Positions 7,907 through 17,139 of a stretch of DNA of 64,000 nt are shown piece by piece (the first letter of the stretch is position 1; the number at the start of each line of letters is the position of its first letter). The notes beneath the pieces were generated by a model. That model searched no databases. It saw only the letters and a list, made by a program, of their open reading frames with translations, and was not told where the DNA came from. This DNA is from Candidatus Heimdallarchaeota archaeon B3_Heim (GTDB lineage: Archaea > Asgardarchaeota > Heimdallarchaeia > Hodarchaeales > Hodarchaeaceae). The stretch covers positions 1 to 64,000 of the forward strand of contig NJBF01000019.1 of assembly GCA_003144275.1 (NCBI GenBank), in the 5' to 3' direction. Position numbers and translations under genes: made by a program.

Positions 7907-9385
7907 ATGGATTTCACTTCATTGCTCAATACTTATTGCAAAAAAATTGGAATATGGTTTCTAAGTCTCATACCTATCGTTTTATCAATTTCACTGATGC
8001 TGTTGGCTTTTTCTCCGTCGACAGATACTGATTTGTACAGAGATTTACATTTATTAACATCAATATTGTATATAATGCTAATACTCATCGCCATTCCCTT
8101 CTCACTTAATGGATTCCTTATGGAAAGGGCTTTTAATGCTGAAATAAAACGTATAATCAGTACAGGGTTGCTCATACAAGGTGTAGAGGGATTTGATGAA
8201 GTTCAGAATAAAATTAAGCTGTTATATCGTGCTTCTTATTCAATCACGGTCAGTGTTATAATTTCTTATCTTGTTTTTACATCTGCGTCATTAATAACTA
8301 CAAGTGAAACTAATCCAAATCTAGCAATAATCGCAAGATTTTTCATCTTTGTAGCAAGCATTGGGCTATTAGCGATATCTAGCGGAGCATCAATATTATT
8401 ACGGTTACCTAATAAATCAGCAATACATCCTGGCGGATTGATGAAGTATTATTCCCCTCGCAGCTTAACATTAAAATTAGATAACGTCCTAACAGACTCT
8501 ATCATTCCTAGGTTAGATCCTATAACACGTATGCAGATGGATGAGTGGTCTAATTCTATAGCTGAGGCGATGGATCCAAATTTTGCAAATGAAAACAATG
8601 ATCAGTCTAGACTTGAACAAGCACGTGAGAAAATCTTCCTATTAGTATATCTCAAGGAATATCTTCCAGAACTCGTAACTGAGGAAATTTTTAATTCTGA
8701 GATGAAGGAAATTATTCGGGAAAAGTTCATACAAGAATTTTTCAGTGGAAAGAAATCGAAAATTTCGCTTAAAACACTTGTTACGATTATTCGTGATGTA
8801 AGGAGGGAAATCCCAGAAATATTTGAGCTTGTTCAAAGAATATTTGTCCTTGTAACTGAGAATATTCACCTTTTACGCGCAAAAGACAAATTTATATCTA
8901 TTGTTCATCCTAGCACACATATAGGAAACATAGACCCTTTCAGAGTAACGGTATTTATCCTCAACCTCAATGAAAACAAGAAAAAGGTTAAATTACTAGT
9001 TCAAACCTCAATGAGTAGTCTCGATCCAGATGATGCATCACAGACACTTTTATTAGATTCGAGCTCAATAAAACTTCCTGAAGTTGAACAATCATTAAAC
9101 ATCTCCTCATCAACTGAGTCAATGGATGTTTTAAGATTAGTAAGCAGCATTTTACAAGTAGGAGATGCAATGAATCTGCAATTTAGACCGAATCGTTTTG
9201 GAACTCATGTTTTGAATATTTCAGTTGAAGATGAAGAAGGAATAATTTCTGGACGATCTATTGTGGTTTCAGTCCAAAGAGATTTGATGTTTTACGTAAA
9301 GACGATGGGTGCAAAAGCTCTAGGCTACGCAGGGGCCGCGATCTCGTTTATTGGGATTGGTTTAGGCGCCCTTTTTAGTTTTTAA
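7907..9385 (+). CDS. Hypothetical membrane protein with large soluble middle domain
   Basis: 492 residues, not recognised. Four hydrophobic helices lie in the first ~165 residues (about 15-37, 46-70, 112-136, 142-165) and one glycine-rich helix forms the extreme C-terminus (about 472-492). Between them are a charged, mostly helical region (about 190-330) and a beta-rich stretch (about 335-465) with alternating hydrophobics that could be an Ig-like domain. The final helix ends within a few residues of the stop, as in tail-anchored topology. The MFS gene follows after 31 bp, which points to one transcript. Confidence 0.6.
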   Translation: MDFTSLLNTYCKKIGIWFLSLIPIVLSISLMLLAFSPSTDTDLYRDLHLLTSILYIMLILIAIPFSLNGFLMERAFNAEIKRIISTGLLIQGVEGFDEVQNKIKLLYRASYSITVSVIISYLVFTSASLITTSETNPNLAIIARFFIFVASIGLLAISSGASILLRLPNKSAIHPGGLMKYYSPRSLTLKLDNVLTDSIIPRLDPITRMQMDEWSNSIAEAMDPNFANENNDQSRLEQAREKIFLLVYLKEYLPELVTEEIFNSEMKEIIREKFIQEFFSGKKSKISLKTLVTIIRDVRREIPEIFELVQRIFVLVTENIHLLRAKDKFISIVHPSTHIGNIDPFRVTVFILNLNENKKKVKLLVQTSMSSLDPDDASQTLLLDSSSIKLPEVEQSLNISSSTESMDVLRLVSSILQVGDAMNLQFRPNRFGTHVLNISVEDEEGIISGRSIVVSVQRDLMFYVKTMGAKALGYAGAAISFIGIGLGALFSF

Positions 9386-9416
9386 AATCAGTTAATATTT
9401 ATTCAAGGTTCTGGGA

Positions 9417-10724
9417 ATGATTACTGATTTCATTAAACGGAATTCTCTTACTTCTTTGATTTTCTTATTTAGTCTTATTTTACTTAATGGCGTAGGTGTT
9501 ACATTACCTATACCAAATCTAGAAATTATAGGGCGTCAATATGATTTTCCTTTAATTGGAATTGTTGAAGCATTTTTCATAATTTTTTCAATGGTAGCTT
9601 TAGTCGTTTGGGGATATTTAGTAGATAAGTTTGACCGACGACAAATATTATTAATGGCAAATGTCATTTGGTTGATACCAGCCGCTATCATATTCTTCTT
9701 CCCTGATTCATTGCTAATTTATTTTATTGGCAGATTGATAATGGCAATTGGGTTAGCGGCTTTTTCTCCTCTTTCTTATTCAATTATTGCTGATTTTGCA
9801 CATTACGAAGATCGTGGAACTATTTCTGCAGGATTAAATCTTGCGTGGGTTGGTTCTAGTGCTGTAGGAATAATATTAGGTGCATCTTTCACCGCAAACT
9901 GGTACTATTCATTCGGAGTACTGGCCTTTCTGGGATTAATCTTATTTTGTTGGCAATTCTTAGTGAAAATTCCCATTCGGGGAGTGAAGGAGCCTGCATT
10001 TTCTGATATAGCAGATTATCAGTACCCTTGGCGCATAAACTTTAGAATAATTCCTAAAGCATTTCAAACAAGAAGTTTCTTTTGGTTATTGACGCAAGGA
10101 ATTTTCGCTTTAGTTCCAGGCACCGTTTTTACTTATTGGCTCGTCAGTTTTTTGGCATCTTCAGAAGGAATGGCAATTTCTATTGAACAGGCTAGTCTCA
10201 TCTCTATCATAGTCGCAAGCGGACGGGCTCCTGGATATTTGTTTTTTGGAAAACTCGGGGATATTTTGACTTCTAAATATGCTAATTCTGCCATAAGGGC
10301 GAAAATTGCAGGTTTGGGGATGGCCAGTCAGGCGATGTTCTTTTTTGGAGCTTTTTATATGCTTAATTCTTCTCTATATAATCAACTCGTTTTTGCTTGC
10401 TTATTTTGGATCGGAAGTTTTGTTGGAGCTGCATCTGGTCCAAATCGGACGTCTTTATTATTCAATATTTCGTTACCTGAATTTCGTGGTACTCTAGGTT
10501 CTTTGTATTCACTAACTGATCATTTAGGAGCTGCTCTTGGAGTATTTGTTTCTACATTCTTTCTACAATTCCTTAATTATTCCTCTGTATTTAGGATAAG
10601 TCTACTATTCTATTTGATTGCCGCATTATGCTGGTTTAGGAGTATAAAGCATATTTCAATAGATGAAGGAAAAATTAATGAAATTTTACATTCCAGAGCC
10701 AAGGAAATAATGCTTAAGAAATGA
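9417..10724 (+). CDS. Major facilitator superfamily transporter
   Basis: 435 residues with about 12 hydrophobic helices in two halves. The loop after helix 2 carries the MFS motif A in the form G-Y-L-V-D-K-F-D-R-R-Q, and helix 4/5 has the glycine-rich G-R-L-I-M-A-I-G-L-A. Family members are secondary transporters in the cytoplasmic membrane that move small solutes with ions. The substrate cannot be read from the sequence, and the neighbours (two unknown membrane proteins, a protease) do not suggest one. The ATG at 9417 gives a short N-terminal cytosolic segment, normal for the family. Confidence 0.85.
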   Translation: MITDFIKRNSLTSLIFLFSLILLNGVGVTLPIPNLEIIGRQYDFPLIGIVEAFFIIFSMVALVVWGYLVDKFDRRQILLMANVIWLIPAAIIFFFPDSLLIYFIGRLIMAIGLAAFSPLSYSIIADFAHYEDRGTISAGLNLAWVGSSAVGIILGASFTANWYYSFGVLAFLGLILFCWQFLVKIPIRGVKEPAFSDIADYQYPWRINFRIIPKAFQTRSFFWLLTQGIFALVPGTVFTYWLVSFLASSEGMAISIEQASLISIIVASGRAPGYLFFGKLGDILTSKYANSAIRAKIAGLGMASQAMFFFGAFYMLNSSLYNQLVFACLFWIGSFVGAASGPNRTSLLFNISLPEFRGTLGSLYSLTDHLGAALGVFVSTFFLQFLNYSSVFRISLLFYLIAALCWFRSIKHISIDEGKINEILHSRAKEIMLKK

Positions 10725-10842
10725 AAAGAAATTCATGCGAAGTGTAAGAGCTGAGAGAGGAAGTGATTAGGTTTGGAAATCAATAATTTGTCCAAGTTTA
10801 GGCTAATTCTTCGATCCAAAAGTTTTTACCATTTATGTAGCT

Positions 10843-12663
10843 TTGACATTCTTTAAGCAAAACAACGACACGTGGTTGAAAAAAATGCCAAAAAATTTGT
10901 ACATACGTTCTTTAGGAGTAATGACCGTTCTTTGGGGATTTGTATTCGTAGTAGGGATGGTTCTGATAGCAGTAATCTCATTAGCAGCACCTGATCTAAT
11001 ACCTCCGGGATCTGAATATTTAATAATTGTAATACCAGTTTTATTCGCATTTTTAATGGTAGGAATTCAATTCCTTATATCTCCATGGCTTATGGACTTT
11101 ATCATTGGCTGGGTTTATGATGCTACTAAATATCAAGTTGATGAGCTTCCTCCACACATTCAGAGCTTCCTCCATCAGCAAATGGAGTTACATAACTTTT
11201 CTCTAAAATGGGTGGCTATCATTCACGATAATAATCCGAATGCTTTCACATACGGACACACCAAAAAGCGTGCTCGTATGGCGATTACTGAAGGAATTCT
11301 TAATTACTTAACGGAAGACGAACAGTTAGCGGTAGTTGCACATGAATCTGGGCACATTGTACATCGTGATTTTATTTGGATGACTGTTGCCGCAGCTATT
11401 CCTTTAGTATTATACTCCTTCTATCAAGGATTATGGATTTACGCACGGGTTACTTCAAGAAGCGGTGGTAGAAGTGAGGGTGCGGAAAAAGTTGGAGCTG
11501 CAGCAATGGTAGCTGCTGTTGGGGCTTTTATAGCATATTGGATTTCTCAATATATAGTTCTGTTTCTATCCCGTGTTCGCGAATATTACGCTGATAGTTT
11601 TTCAGCAGAAGCTACTGGCCAACCAGGCGCTCTTTCGCGCGCTTTAGTGAAGATTGCATATGGTATGGTTAAAGAGGATTCAATTAACGCTGAAAAATTG
11701 AGTGATGAAAACGCCTCTCCAACTGTTCGGAGACAAGCATCAAAAAAGTCTGCCTTTACCACTGGTATGCGATCATTAGGAGTATTTGATGTGGCTAGTG
11801 CGAAAAATTTAGCACTATCCTCTTACGGTCGAGGACTAAGCCTTGACAATGAAAGCGTGGCTAAAGCAGCACAATGGGATCTTTCTAATCCATGGGGACG
11901 CTTTTTAGAACTTTCATCAACTCATCCTCTACCTGCAAAACGAATTCTTGCATTAAATACAATGCAAGAAGAACGTGGAATGGAGCCTGAATTTCCTCAA
12001 ATGGGAAAAGTAAAGCTCCCTGAAAGCTTATGGGATGAATTTCTTATTGACTTAGTTCTTTTGTACTTTGCTCCACTCTTGTTTATCATTTTACCCATAC
12101 TTTCTGCTATCTTCGCTACTTCCGTAGGTATCAATATCAACATTGGTATAGGAGCGGGTATTTTACTGGTTGCATTAATCTGGAAGCTACGTCGTAGAGA
12201 AAAATATCCGAAATTAAAACTCTCTGATCCTGTTGTTACTGTAACACATTGTTTAACTGATCATACGAAAAATAGTTACTATGAGGCATCTCCCCTTCGT
12301 GGTAAAGGTGCAGTTTTTGTAGGGAAAGTTGTTGGAAGAGGAGTACCTGGATATTTCTTAAGCGAGGATCTGGTTATTCAGGATGACACGGGAATAATTA
12401 CTTTAAATTATAGTCCTGTTTTGGGATTCATGTCTTTCTTCTTCGCTTTATTCCGTGCACCAAGTCTTCGTGGAATGAAAGTTAAAGCGTATGGATGGTA
12501 TCATCGCTCTCCTCAACCAGTCTTACAGGTGTGGAAAATAGTTACTGAAGAAGGAAAAACTTTCCACAATCGATGGTCTGGCGCAAATTGGGTTTTCATG
12601 TGGATAATGATTATTATCGGTATTGCATTGATTGCAACAGGGTTATCTACATTCACCGTCTGA
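10843..12663 (+). CDS. M48-family (HtpX-like) membrane zinc metalloprotease with C-terminal extension
   Basis: 606 residues. Two helices (about 25-50 and 58-82) precede the protease domain. The zinc motif is H167-E-S-G-H171 in V-A-H-E-S-G-H-I-V-H-R-D-F, and the third ligand is the glutamate in R-E-Y-Y-A-D. Further helices lie at about 178-200 and 218-240, then two at about 398-445. The C-terminal ~150 residues form a beta-rich domain between membrane helices and end in a last helix, longer than plain HtpX (about 290). Family members cut damaged membrane proteins on the cytosolic side. The start is a TTG without a strong ribosome binding site; an ATG at 10885 is an alternative. A second M48 protease lies at 35-37 kb. 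Confidence 0.85.
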   Translation: MTFFKQNNDTWLKKMPKNLYIRSLGVMTVLWGFVFVVGMVLIAVISLAAPDLIPPGSEYLIIVIPVLFAFLMVGIQFLISPWLMDFIIGWVYDATKYQVDELPPHIQSFLHQQMELHNFSLKWVAIIHDNNPNAFTYGHTKKRARMAITEGILNYLTEDEQLAVVAHESGHIVHRDFIWMTVAAAIPLVLYSFYQGLWIYARVTSRSGGRSEGAEKVGAAAMVAAVGAFIAYWISQYIVLFLSRVREYYADSFSAEATGQPGALSRALVKIAYGMVKEDSINAEKLSDENASPTVRRQASKKSAFTTGMRSLGVFDVASAKNLALSSYGRGLSLDNESVAKAAQWDLSNPWGRFLELSSTHPLPAKRILALNTMQEERGMEPEFPQMGKVKLPESLWDEFLIDLVLLYFAPLLFIILPILSAIFATSVGININIGIGAGILLVALIWKLRRREKYPKLKLSDPVVTVTHCLTDHTKNSYYEASPLRGKGAVFVGKVVGRGVPGYFLSEDLVIQDDTGIITLNYSPVLGFMSFFFALFRAPSLRGMKVKAYGWYHRSPQPVLQVWKIVTEEGKTFHNRWSGANWVFMWIMIIIGIALIATGLSTFTV

Positions 12664-12675
12664 ATATTTTCACCC

Positions 12676-12696
12676 TCTCTTTCTTTTTTTTAATTT
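12676..12696 (+). terminator. T-rich tract after the M48 protease gene
   Basis: A pyrimidine-rich run ending in eight T residues (around 12684-12691) starts 13 bp after the stop of the M48 gene, in the gap before a convergent gene. Archaeal transcription commonly ends at such T tracts without a hairpin. Confidence 0.35.
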
Positions 12697-12710
12697 ATTG
12701 AAGCGAAAAC

Positions 12711-13544
12711 TTAAGCTAATAGACCAGCTGTTTTTCGATATGCTCTTTGCGCCCTCAGTTGTAGCAAATTTATTGTTTTTGTAAGAATCCCTCGACCTCC
12801 TGAATCTATTTTCTTTAGCATATTCATACCAAGTGGTTCCTGATTGGTAAAATTCTGTGATGGATCTGCGATACAAGATGCGCCTGTACTCCAATATGGA
12901 TCTGAAAGAACGGATTTGGCCGTATCACTAACTACTACAGCCATTGCTCCTTCTTTTGCTCTTATGAAAGCTAAATTATGCCATATGTGCTGTCCATAAT
13001 TTGTTAACGATTCTTCAGGAACAACTGTTAAAGCGGGTACAAATAATAAATCGATTTCTTTTGATATTAGTTCTTGTACTAAGTTTAGGTTCCAAAGATC
13101 ATTGCAAATTCGAACTCCTGCTCGAAAATCTCCCATCTTCCATATGAAGAGAGATTTTCCAGGAGTGATTTCTTGTGTTAACTCATAACCGAAAAGCCGT
13201 TGTTTGTCATATTTTCCAACGATCTCTCCCCTTTGATCAATGATTAATGATCGATTATAGAATTGTTCTTTTTCTTCAATAATTTGGCTTCCTCCAACAA
13301 TCCAAGTAGAGTACGCTTGTGCAATGCTCTTTAAATATTGTACAGACTCTGAAAAGGTCGTTTCGGACGTACTATTCATCCGTAAACCGTTCCAGTACTC
13401 AGGGAAACATATAACGTCAATTTGGTTCATTAGATCTAATTTTTCTTGAAAAAATAAACGGTAATTATCGAGATTATCATCTAGATTATGGAGTGTTATT
13501 GTTGGTTGCAAAGCAACAATATTTAGCTCTTCTGAGAGGTTCAT
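12711..13544 (-). CDS. Carbon-nitrogen hydrolase (nitrilase superfamily)
   Basis: 277 residues, the normal length for the family. The catalytic Glu-Lys-Cys triad is intact: E49 in C-F-P-E-Y-W, K114 in K-Y-D-K-Q-R-L-F, and C147 in V-R-I-C-N-D-L-W. Members hydrolyse or condense C-N bonds of amides, carbamoyl compounds or nitriles through a thioester on the cysteine. The substrate cannot be assigned; no member-specific signature is clear. Its ATG overlaps the stop of the upstream Fe-S protein gene by 4 bp (ATGA), so the two are translationally coupled, an unusual pairing that suggests a shared pathway. Confidence 0.85.
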   Translation of the reverse strand: MNLSEELNIVALQPTITLHNLDDNLDNYRLFFQEKLDLMNQIDVICFPEYWNGLRMNSTSETTFSESVQYLKSIAQAYSTWIVGGSQIIEEKEQFYNRSLIIDQRGEIVGKYDKQRLFGYELTQEITPGKSLFIWKMGDFRAGVRICNDLWNLNLVQELISKEIDLLFVPALTVVPEESLTNYGQHIWHNLAFIRAKEGAMAVVVSDTAKSVLSDPYWSTGASCIADPSQNFTNQEPLGMNMLKKIDSGGRGILTKTINLLQLRAQRAYRKTAGLLA

Positions 13545-14713
13545 GAATCTTTCGTCCGATTCAATACCAGTTCTGCGATATCAATGGATTTGATCTGAGA
13601 TGCTTCTATTCTTAAGTTTTCGTCGATATTTAAAAGGCAAGAAGGGCAAGCGTTAACGCAGAGATCAACATTTTGTTCTTCCATTTGAGAAATCAGCCGA
13701 ATAGCTATCTCATTTGCAATTACAGGATGATTTGTTTTTATTAATCCGCCAGACCCACAGCAAAGGGCTTTCTCTTTGTGACTAGCCATTTCACGATTGT
13801 CAACTCCAGGTAAATTTGCTAATAAGTCCCGAGCAACATCATATACCCCACAATGTCTTCCTAATTCGCACGGATCCTTGTAAGTAACTTTGACAGGAGA
13901 TTTGTTCTGAAAAATTAACTTTTTCTCCTTTATCAAAGTTACTAGGTATTCCATATGAGAAATAACTTTGAAAGGAAGCTCTTTTCCCAATAATTGAGGA
14001 TATTCTTCTGTAAATACTCTATAACATCCTGCACAGGAAATAATTAGCTTTTTTATTCCTAATCGTTTAATTTCTGATACATTATGATCCGCAAATTCCT
14101 CGGCTTTGTCTTTTTGACCCCCTAATAAGTAGGGGTTTCCGCAACAATATTCACTAGGAGAAAATATACTTATCTTCTCATTTGCCATCTTTGCTAGTTT
14201 TAAGATTGCAACTGGACCACGACCTGCTCTTCCAGAGTATGAATAGACACATCCAAGGAAAAAGCCAATTTCGTGATGAAGATTGACCCATTCATTATAC
14301 TGGTCTTCAATCTCAAAGCTCCAATTTTCTCTATCTTCTTGGTCTAGTCCATATATGTTATGTTCTTTATCCAAATCTTCAAACATTTTCCGTGTATTTC
14401 TGGGTAATCGGTCTTGAACAAGGGTTTTAAGTTCAGAATAGACCTTTGTCAGAGGAATATCTACAATACAATTTTCTTGACACGCACCACAAAAAGTACA
14501 TTGGAATAATCCATCTCTTAATGCATCAAACCCTTCCTCTGAGTCAATTAACCCTTCTGCGAGGTTCCGAGCGGTTATAATTTTCCCTCTACCTGTGACA
14601 ATTTCATGAAGTACTGAATGATAGGTCGGGCAAGAAGCTTCATTATTAACACAATATGCACAATACGCACATATATATAGTTCATCATAATATTGTAAGC
14701 TTTTTAGGTTCAC
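13541..14713 (-). CDS. HdrD/GlpC/LldE-like Fe-S oxidoreductase
   Basis: 390 residues. Two [4Fe-4S] ferredoxin-type motifs come first: C15-x2-C18-x2-C21-x6-C28-P, with six residues where three are usual, and C-T-F-C-G-A-C-Q-E-N-C near residue 75. Two CCG domains follow, E-Y-C-C-G-N-P with S-C-A-G-C downstream, and A-L-C-C-G-S-G-G with A-C-P-S-C, the pattern of heterodisulfide reductase subunit D and of the Fe-S subunits of glycerol-3-phosphate and lactate/glycolate oxidases. It should pass electrons between a flavoprotein and a quinone or thiol cofactor. No flavin partner is next to it; instead a nitrilase-family gene overlaps its stop. The protein is probably soluble or membrane-peripheral, as no membrane helix is seen. 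Confidence 0.85.
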   Translation of the reverse strand: MNLKSLQYYDELYICAYCAYCVNNEASCPTYHSVLHEIVTGRGKIITARNLAEGLIDSEEGFDALRDGLFQCTFCGACQENCIVDIPLTKVYSELKTLVQDRLPRNTRKMFEDLDKEHNIYGLDQEDRENWSFEIEDQYNEWVNLHHEIGFFLGCVYSYSGRAGRGPVAILKLAKMANEKISIFSPSEYCCGNPYLLGGQKDKAEEFADHNVSEIKRLGIKKLIISCAGCYRVFTEEYPQLLGKELPFKVISHMEYLVTLIKEKKLIFQNKSPVKVTYKDPCELGRHCGVYDVARDLLANLPGVDNREMASHKEKALCCGSGGLIKTNHPVIANEIAIRLISQMEEQNVDLCVNACPSCLLNIDENLRIEASQIKSIDIAELVLNRTKDS

Positions 14714-14978
14714 TTTCGTAGAATCCTAATCATAGGAAGTTTTCAAAAGTCTTTCAGATAATAATGAGTTAATTCAGAGTTTACAATCTGAATTCACCTT
14801 TTTTAATGTGTCGCAAAGAGTCTCGTTTTTTTATTTGTAACGTGCGTAGCTCGTTCTCAAGGGTGTATCGATAAGTTGGAATTGTTTTAAATTTCTTCTG
14901 GTACACTTAGATTAAAGTGTTACTGAAAATAGCTCTAATCGAATACTAATCTATTAATTGATTGCAAATGTTCAAATA

Positions 14979-15866
14979 TTAGAATGGAACATGCCCGTAG
15001 CTCATTAGAAATTCCTGTTCTTCAGGTGAAAGTACCTGACCTCCATCCCTTTTTTCTATTAACCCTTGGATTCTTTCTTCTATCTTTCCAAATGTCTCTT
15101 GTTGCGATTCAATCTTCAATTTTTTCTTAACTTGCGATATCTTCGCTTTCAATGAATCCAGTTCTTCTTGCTTCGCTTGGACTACTTCTTTTAACTCTTC
15201 TACACGTTGAAGATGATCAACGAATTCTTGATGAGCTTTATCCTCTTCTTCTTTTAATGGACCAATCCTCGTATATAATTTCTGAATTTTTGTCTGAACG
15301 TCTTTCCGAAGATTTTCTTCTTCGGAGATTTTCTGTTCGATGCTTGAAATTTCTTCTTGAATTCTCTCTTTGGATTTAGGTATATCTCCTAAGTAATCTG
15401 CTACGATAGCTTCATTACGTTTTTCCAAAAGAACAACTCTTTCTTCAATTCGTCTTATTTCGTCAATGAGCAATCCTTCCTCCTCTCTGTCGAGAGAACT
15501 TGTTTGTTGTTTAAATTCAAGTTCATAAAGATGGAATTTAAGCTCAACAATTGTTAGCTTTTCAAGCTCGACGTTTGTAAGTAGTTTGAATGGAGCACCT
15601 TCTTTTCGTTGGGCTTGACGTCTGAGAAAATCTCGTCGTTTCTTTAATCCCTCTAACAGCTCTTTCTTAGAGTCTCTTCCCTCTACATCAGGTGTCGTTT
15701 TTTGTAGTAATGATTGTCGCTCTTCTTTATATCGATCACGTTGTTTCCTATAACGAGTCGTTAATTTTTGTTCCTGATCTAGCTCTTTTCTCATGGTCTT
15801 TATTTGATCAATTAACTTTCTCTGTTGTTCATAATATAATTTTAATTGATCATTTGAGTCTGTCAT
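14979..15866 (-). CDS. Archaeal coiled-coil protein (COG1340-like)
   Basis: 295 residues, almost all charged heptad-like sequence (E, K, R, Q, L) from residue 1 to about 260, broken only near 85-115 (K-L-L-T-N-V-E-L-E-K-L). The C-terminal ~30 residues change character (L-S-P-E-E-Q-E-F-L-M-S-Y-G) and may be a small conserved end domain. The layout matches the broadly distributed uncharacterised archaeal coiled-coil proteins, but I rely on overall appearance and cannot confirm by search. Likely cytosolic. It is separated from the upstream and downstream genes by about 265-283 bp, so it is probably a single-gene transcript. Confidence 0.7.
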   Translation of the reverse strand: MTDSNDQLKLYYEQQRKLIDQIKTMRKELDQEQKLTTRYRKQRDRYKEERQSLLQKTTPDVEGRDSKKELLEGLKKRRDFLRRQAQRKEGAPFKLLTNVELEKLTIVELKFHLYELEFKQQTSSLDREEEGLLIDEIRRIEERVVLLEKRNEAIVADYLGDIPKSKERIQEEISSIEQKISEEENLRKDVQTKIQKLYTRIGPLKEEEDKAHQEFVDHLQRVEELKEVVQAKQEELDSLKAKISQVKKKLKIESQQETFGKIEERIQGLIEKRDGGQVLSPEEQEFLMSYGHVPF

Positions 15867-16149
15867 TTCATCATCGCCTGATAATTGTAATTAAACTGAG
15901 AAAAGAACATTCTTATTCTCTTATAATTAGGGAAACCATCTTTTAAGATGTTTCTTTCAATGTGATGTTTTATTTATATCAATCTGCACATACAAAGCAG
16001 TTTTTAATAGCTTATCTCTTGGATTAGAATTCAAGTCTTTTTCAATTTCTTTGCGATAAGTTAATGAATAGTCATGACTCTTAAAAATGAAAGAATGGTA
16101 AAAGGAGATAACCCCTTTCAACTTTTTTATAAGTAACAGGGATGATTTT

Positions 16150-16668
16150 ATGGATTTTTTTGAAACCATTATTAAGAATAAGAGATATAACTCTTTCCAA
16201 TCAGAAGAATCTCTTAATCATGATCAATTAAAGCAACTACTAGCCTGTGCTCAATTAGCACCCTCTTTGAGTGATATTCAAAACTTCGCTTATATTATCA
16301 TCACTGATCCCAATCTGAAGGCAACTATCTCTGAAAAGATTGCTAATAAAGAAATTAATATAAAAAATGCAGCAGTAATATTTGCAGTAGTTGCTGTTCA
16401 GGATGAAAATGATGATAAGAATATCATTGATGCTATTATTGCTAGTAATCAATTGATACTTGCAGCTACAACAATGAATTTGGGAACTAATCTAATAGTA
16501 GACTTTGATAATTCTATTGAAGAAATATTAGGCTTGAATGAAGAGTTGACGGTTATTGGATTAATTCCTGTCGGTAAAACTGTAGATAAGGGTTATCTAG
16601 GTCTGAAACGGTCAATAAAAGATATGGCCTTTCATAATTCGATTCACTCCCGTTTTGAATTTGAGTGA
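16150..16668 (+). CDS. Nitroreductase-family flavoprotein, divergent
   Basis: 172 residues. The N-terminal segment with K-R-Y-N-S-F and the motif A-P-S-L-S-D-I-Q-N-F correspond to the FMN-binding R-R-S-x-R-x-F and A-P-S-x-x-N-x-Q-P-W of nitroreductases, though the basic residues and the W are altered. The middle has the A-I-I-A-S-N-Q-L-I-L-A-A-T-T-M-N-L-G-T-N helix typical of the family (A-x-Q-N-x-L-A-A-x-x-x-G-x-G). The C-terminus has I-G-L-I-P-V-G-K. Members reduce nitro groups, flavins or quinones with NAD(P)H, and some only bind FMN. Because several FMN contacts deviate, the reaction is uncertain. Start ATG at 16150. Confidence 0.7.
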   Translation: MDFFETIIKNKRYNSFQSEESLNHDQLKQLLACAQLAPSLSDIQNFAYIIITDPNLKATISEKIANKEINIKNAAVIFAVVAVQDENDDKNIIDAIIASNQLILAATTMNLGTNLIVDFDNSIEEILGLNEELTVIGLIPVGKTVDKGYLGLKRSIKDMAFHNSIHSRFEFE

Positions 16669-16725
16669 ATAAATCACTATTAGGTTGTATTAAATCTGCA
16701 AGCTCAAAGTAAGCGATTACTCATC

Positions 16726-17100
16726 GTGAAAATTGAAAATGAATACTTTTCAATAGAATCTGATGTTGTTGAATCGATAGAAGATTTTAATAATGTCATT
16801 TTCAATGAAGACATGAGTGAATGTCTTATAGGGGATTCAACTGACTGGAAGAAAGGTTTGATAGTTGTTAGGGGAAATAAAGGCCAAATTATTGATATTA
16901 GAGGGGATTGTGAACCAAAGTTAGTTCGTTTGATTATCTTAAAGGAGAGAAAGAGTAGAAATAAAGTTGCACTGGTAGTAAATTCAATCTTAGGAGTAGT
17001 TACGACCCCTGATGAGGGTATCACTTTGATTCGTCAGCTTTACAGGATTAGTAAAGCTAGATTGTCCGATTTTGATATTACAAATGTTTTTATTACATAA
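16726..17100 (+). CDS. CheW-like domain protein
   Basis: 124 residues starting at GTG. The layout matches a short CheW fold: an opening strand pair (E-Y-F-S-I-E-S-D-V-V-E-S-I), then G-L-I-V-V-R-G-N-K-G-Q-I-I-D-I-R, which corresponds to the G-L-I-N-L-R-G-x-x-x-P-V-I-D-L-R of CheW, and V-A-L-V-V-N-S-I-L-G-V-V, which corresponds to V-G-L-L-V-D-x-V-x-G-V. CheW couples chemoreceptors to CheA. There is no CheA here, but a soluble histidine kinase starts 39 bp downstream, so it may act as an adaptor for that kinase. The match is by eye and the protein is shorter than typical CheW (about 150-165 residues), so the call is moderate. Confidence 0.5.
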   Translation: MKIENEYFSIESDVVESIEDFNNVIFNEDMSECLIGDSTDWKKGLIVVRGNKGQIIDIRGDCEPKLVRLIILKERKSRNKVALVVNSILGVVTTPDEGITLIRQLYRISKARLSDFDITNVFIT

Positions 17101-17139
17101 TCTATTATTAAAAAATGTTTATAGAGGGGTCTTATCGTC

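Noticed and set aside
15957..16169. 70-codon minus-strand frame upstream of the nitroreductase gene
   Set aside because: Overlaps the start of the nitroreductase gene and has an irregular composition with no domain; likely part of the promoter region.
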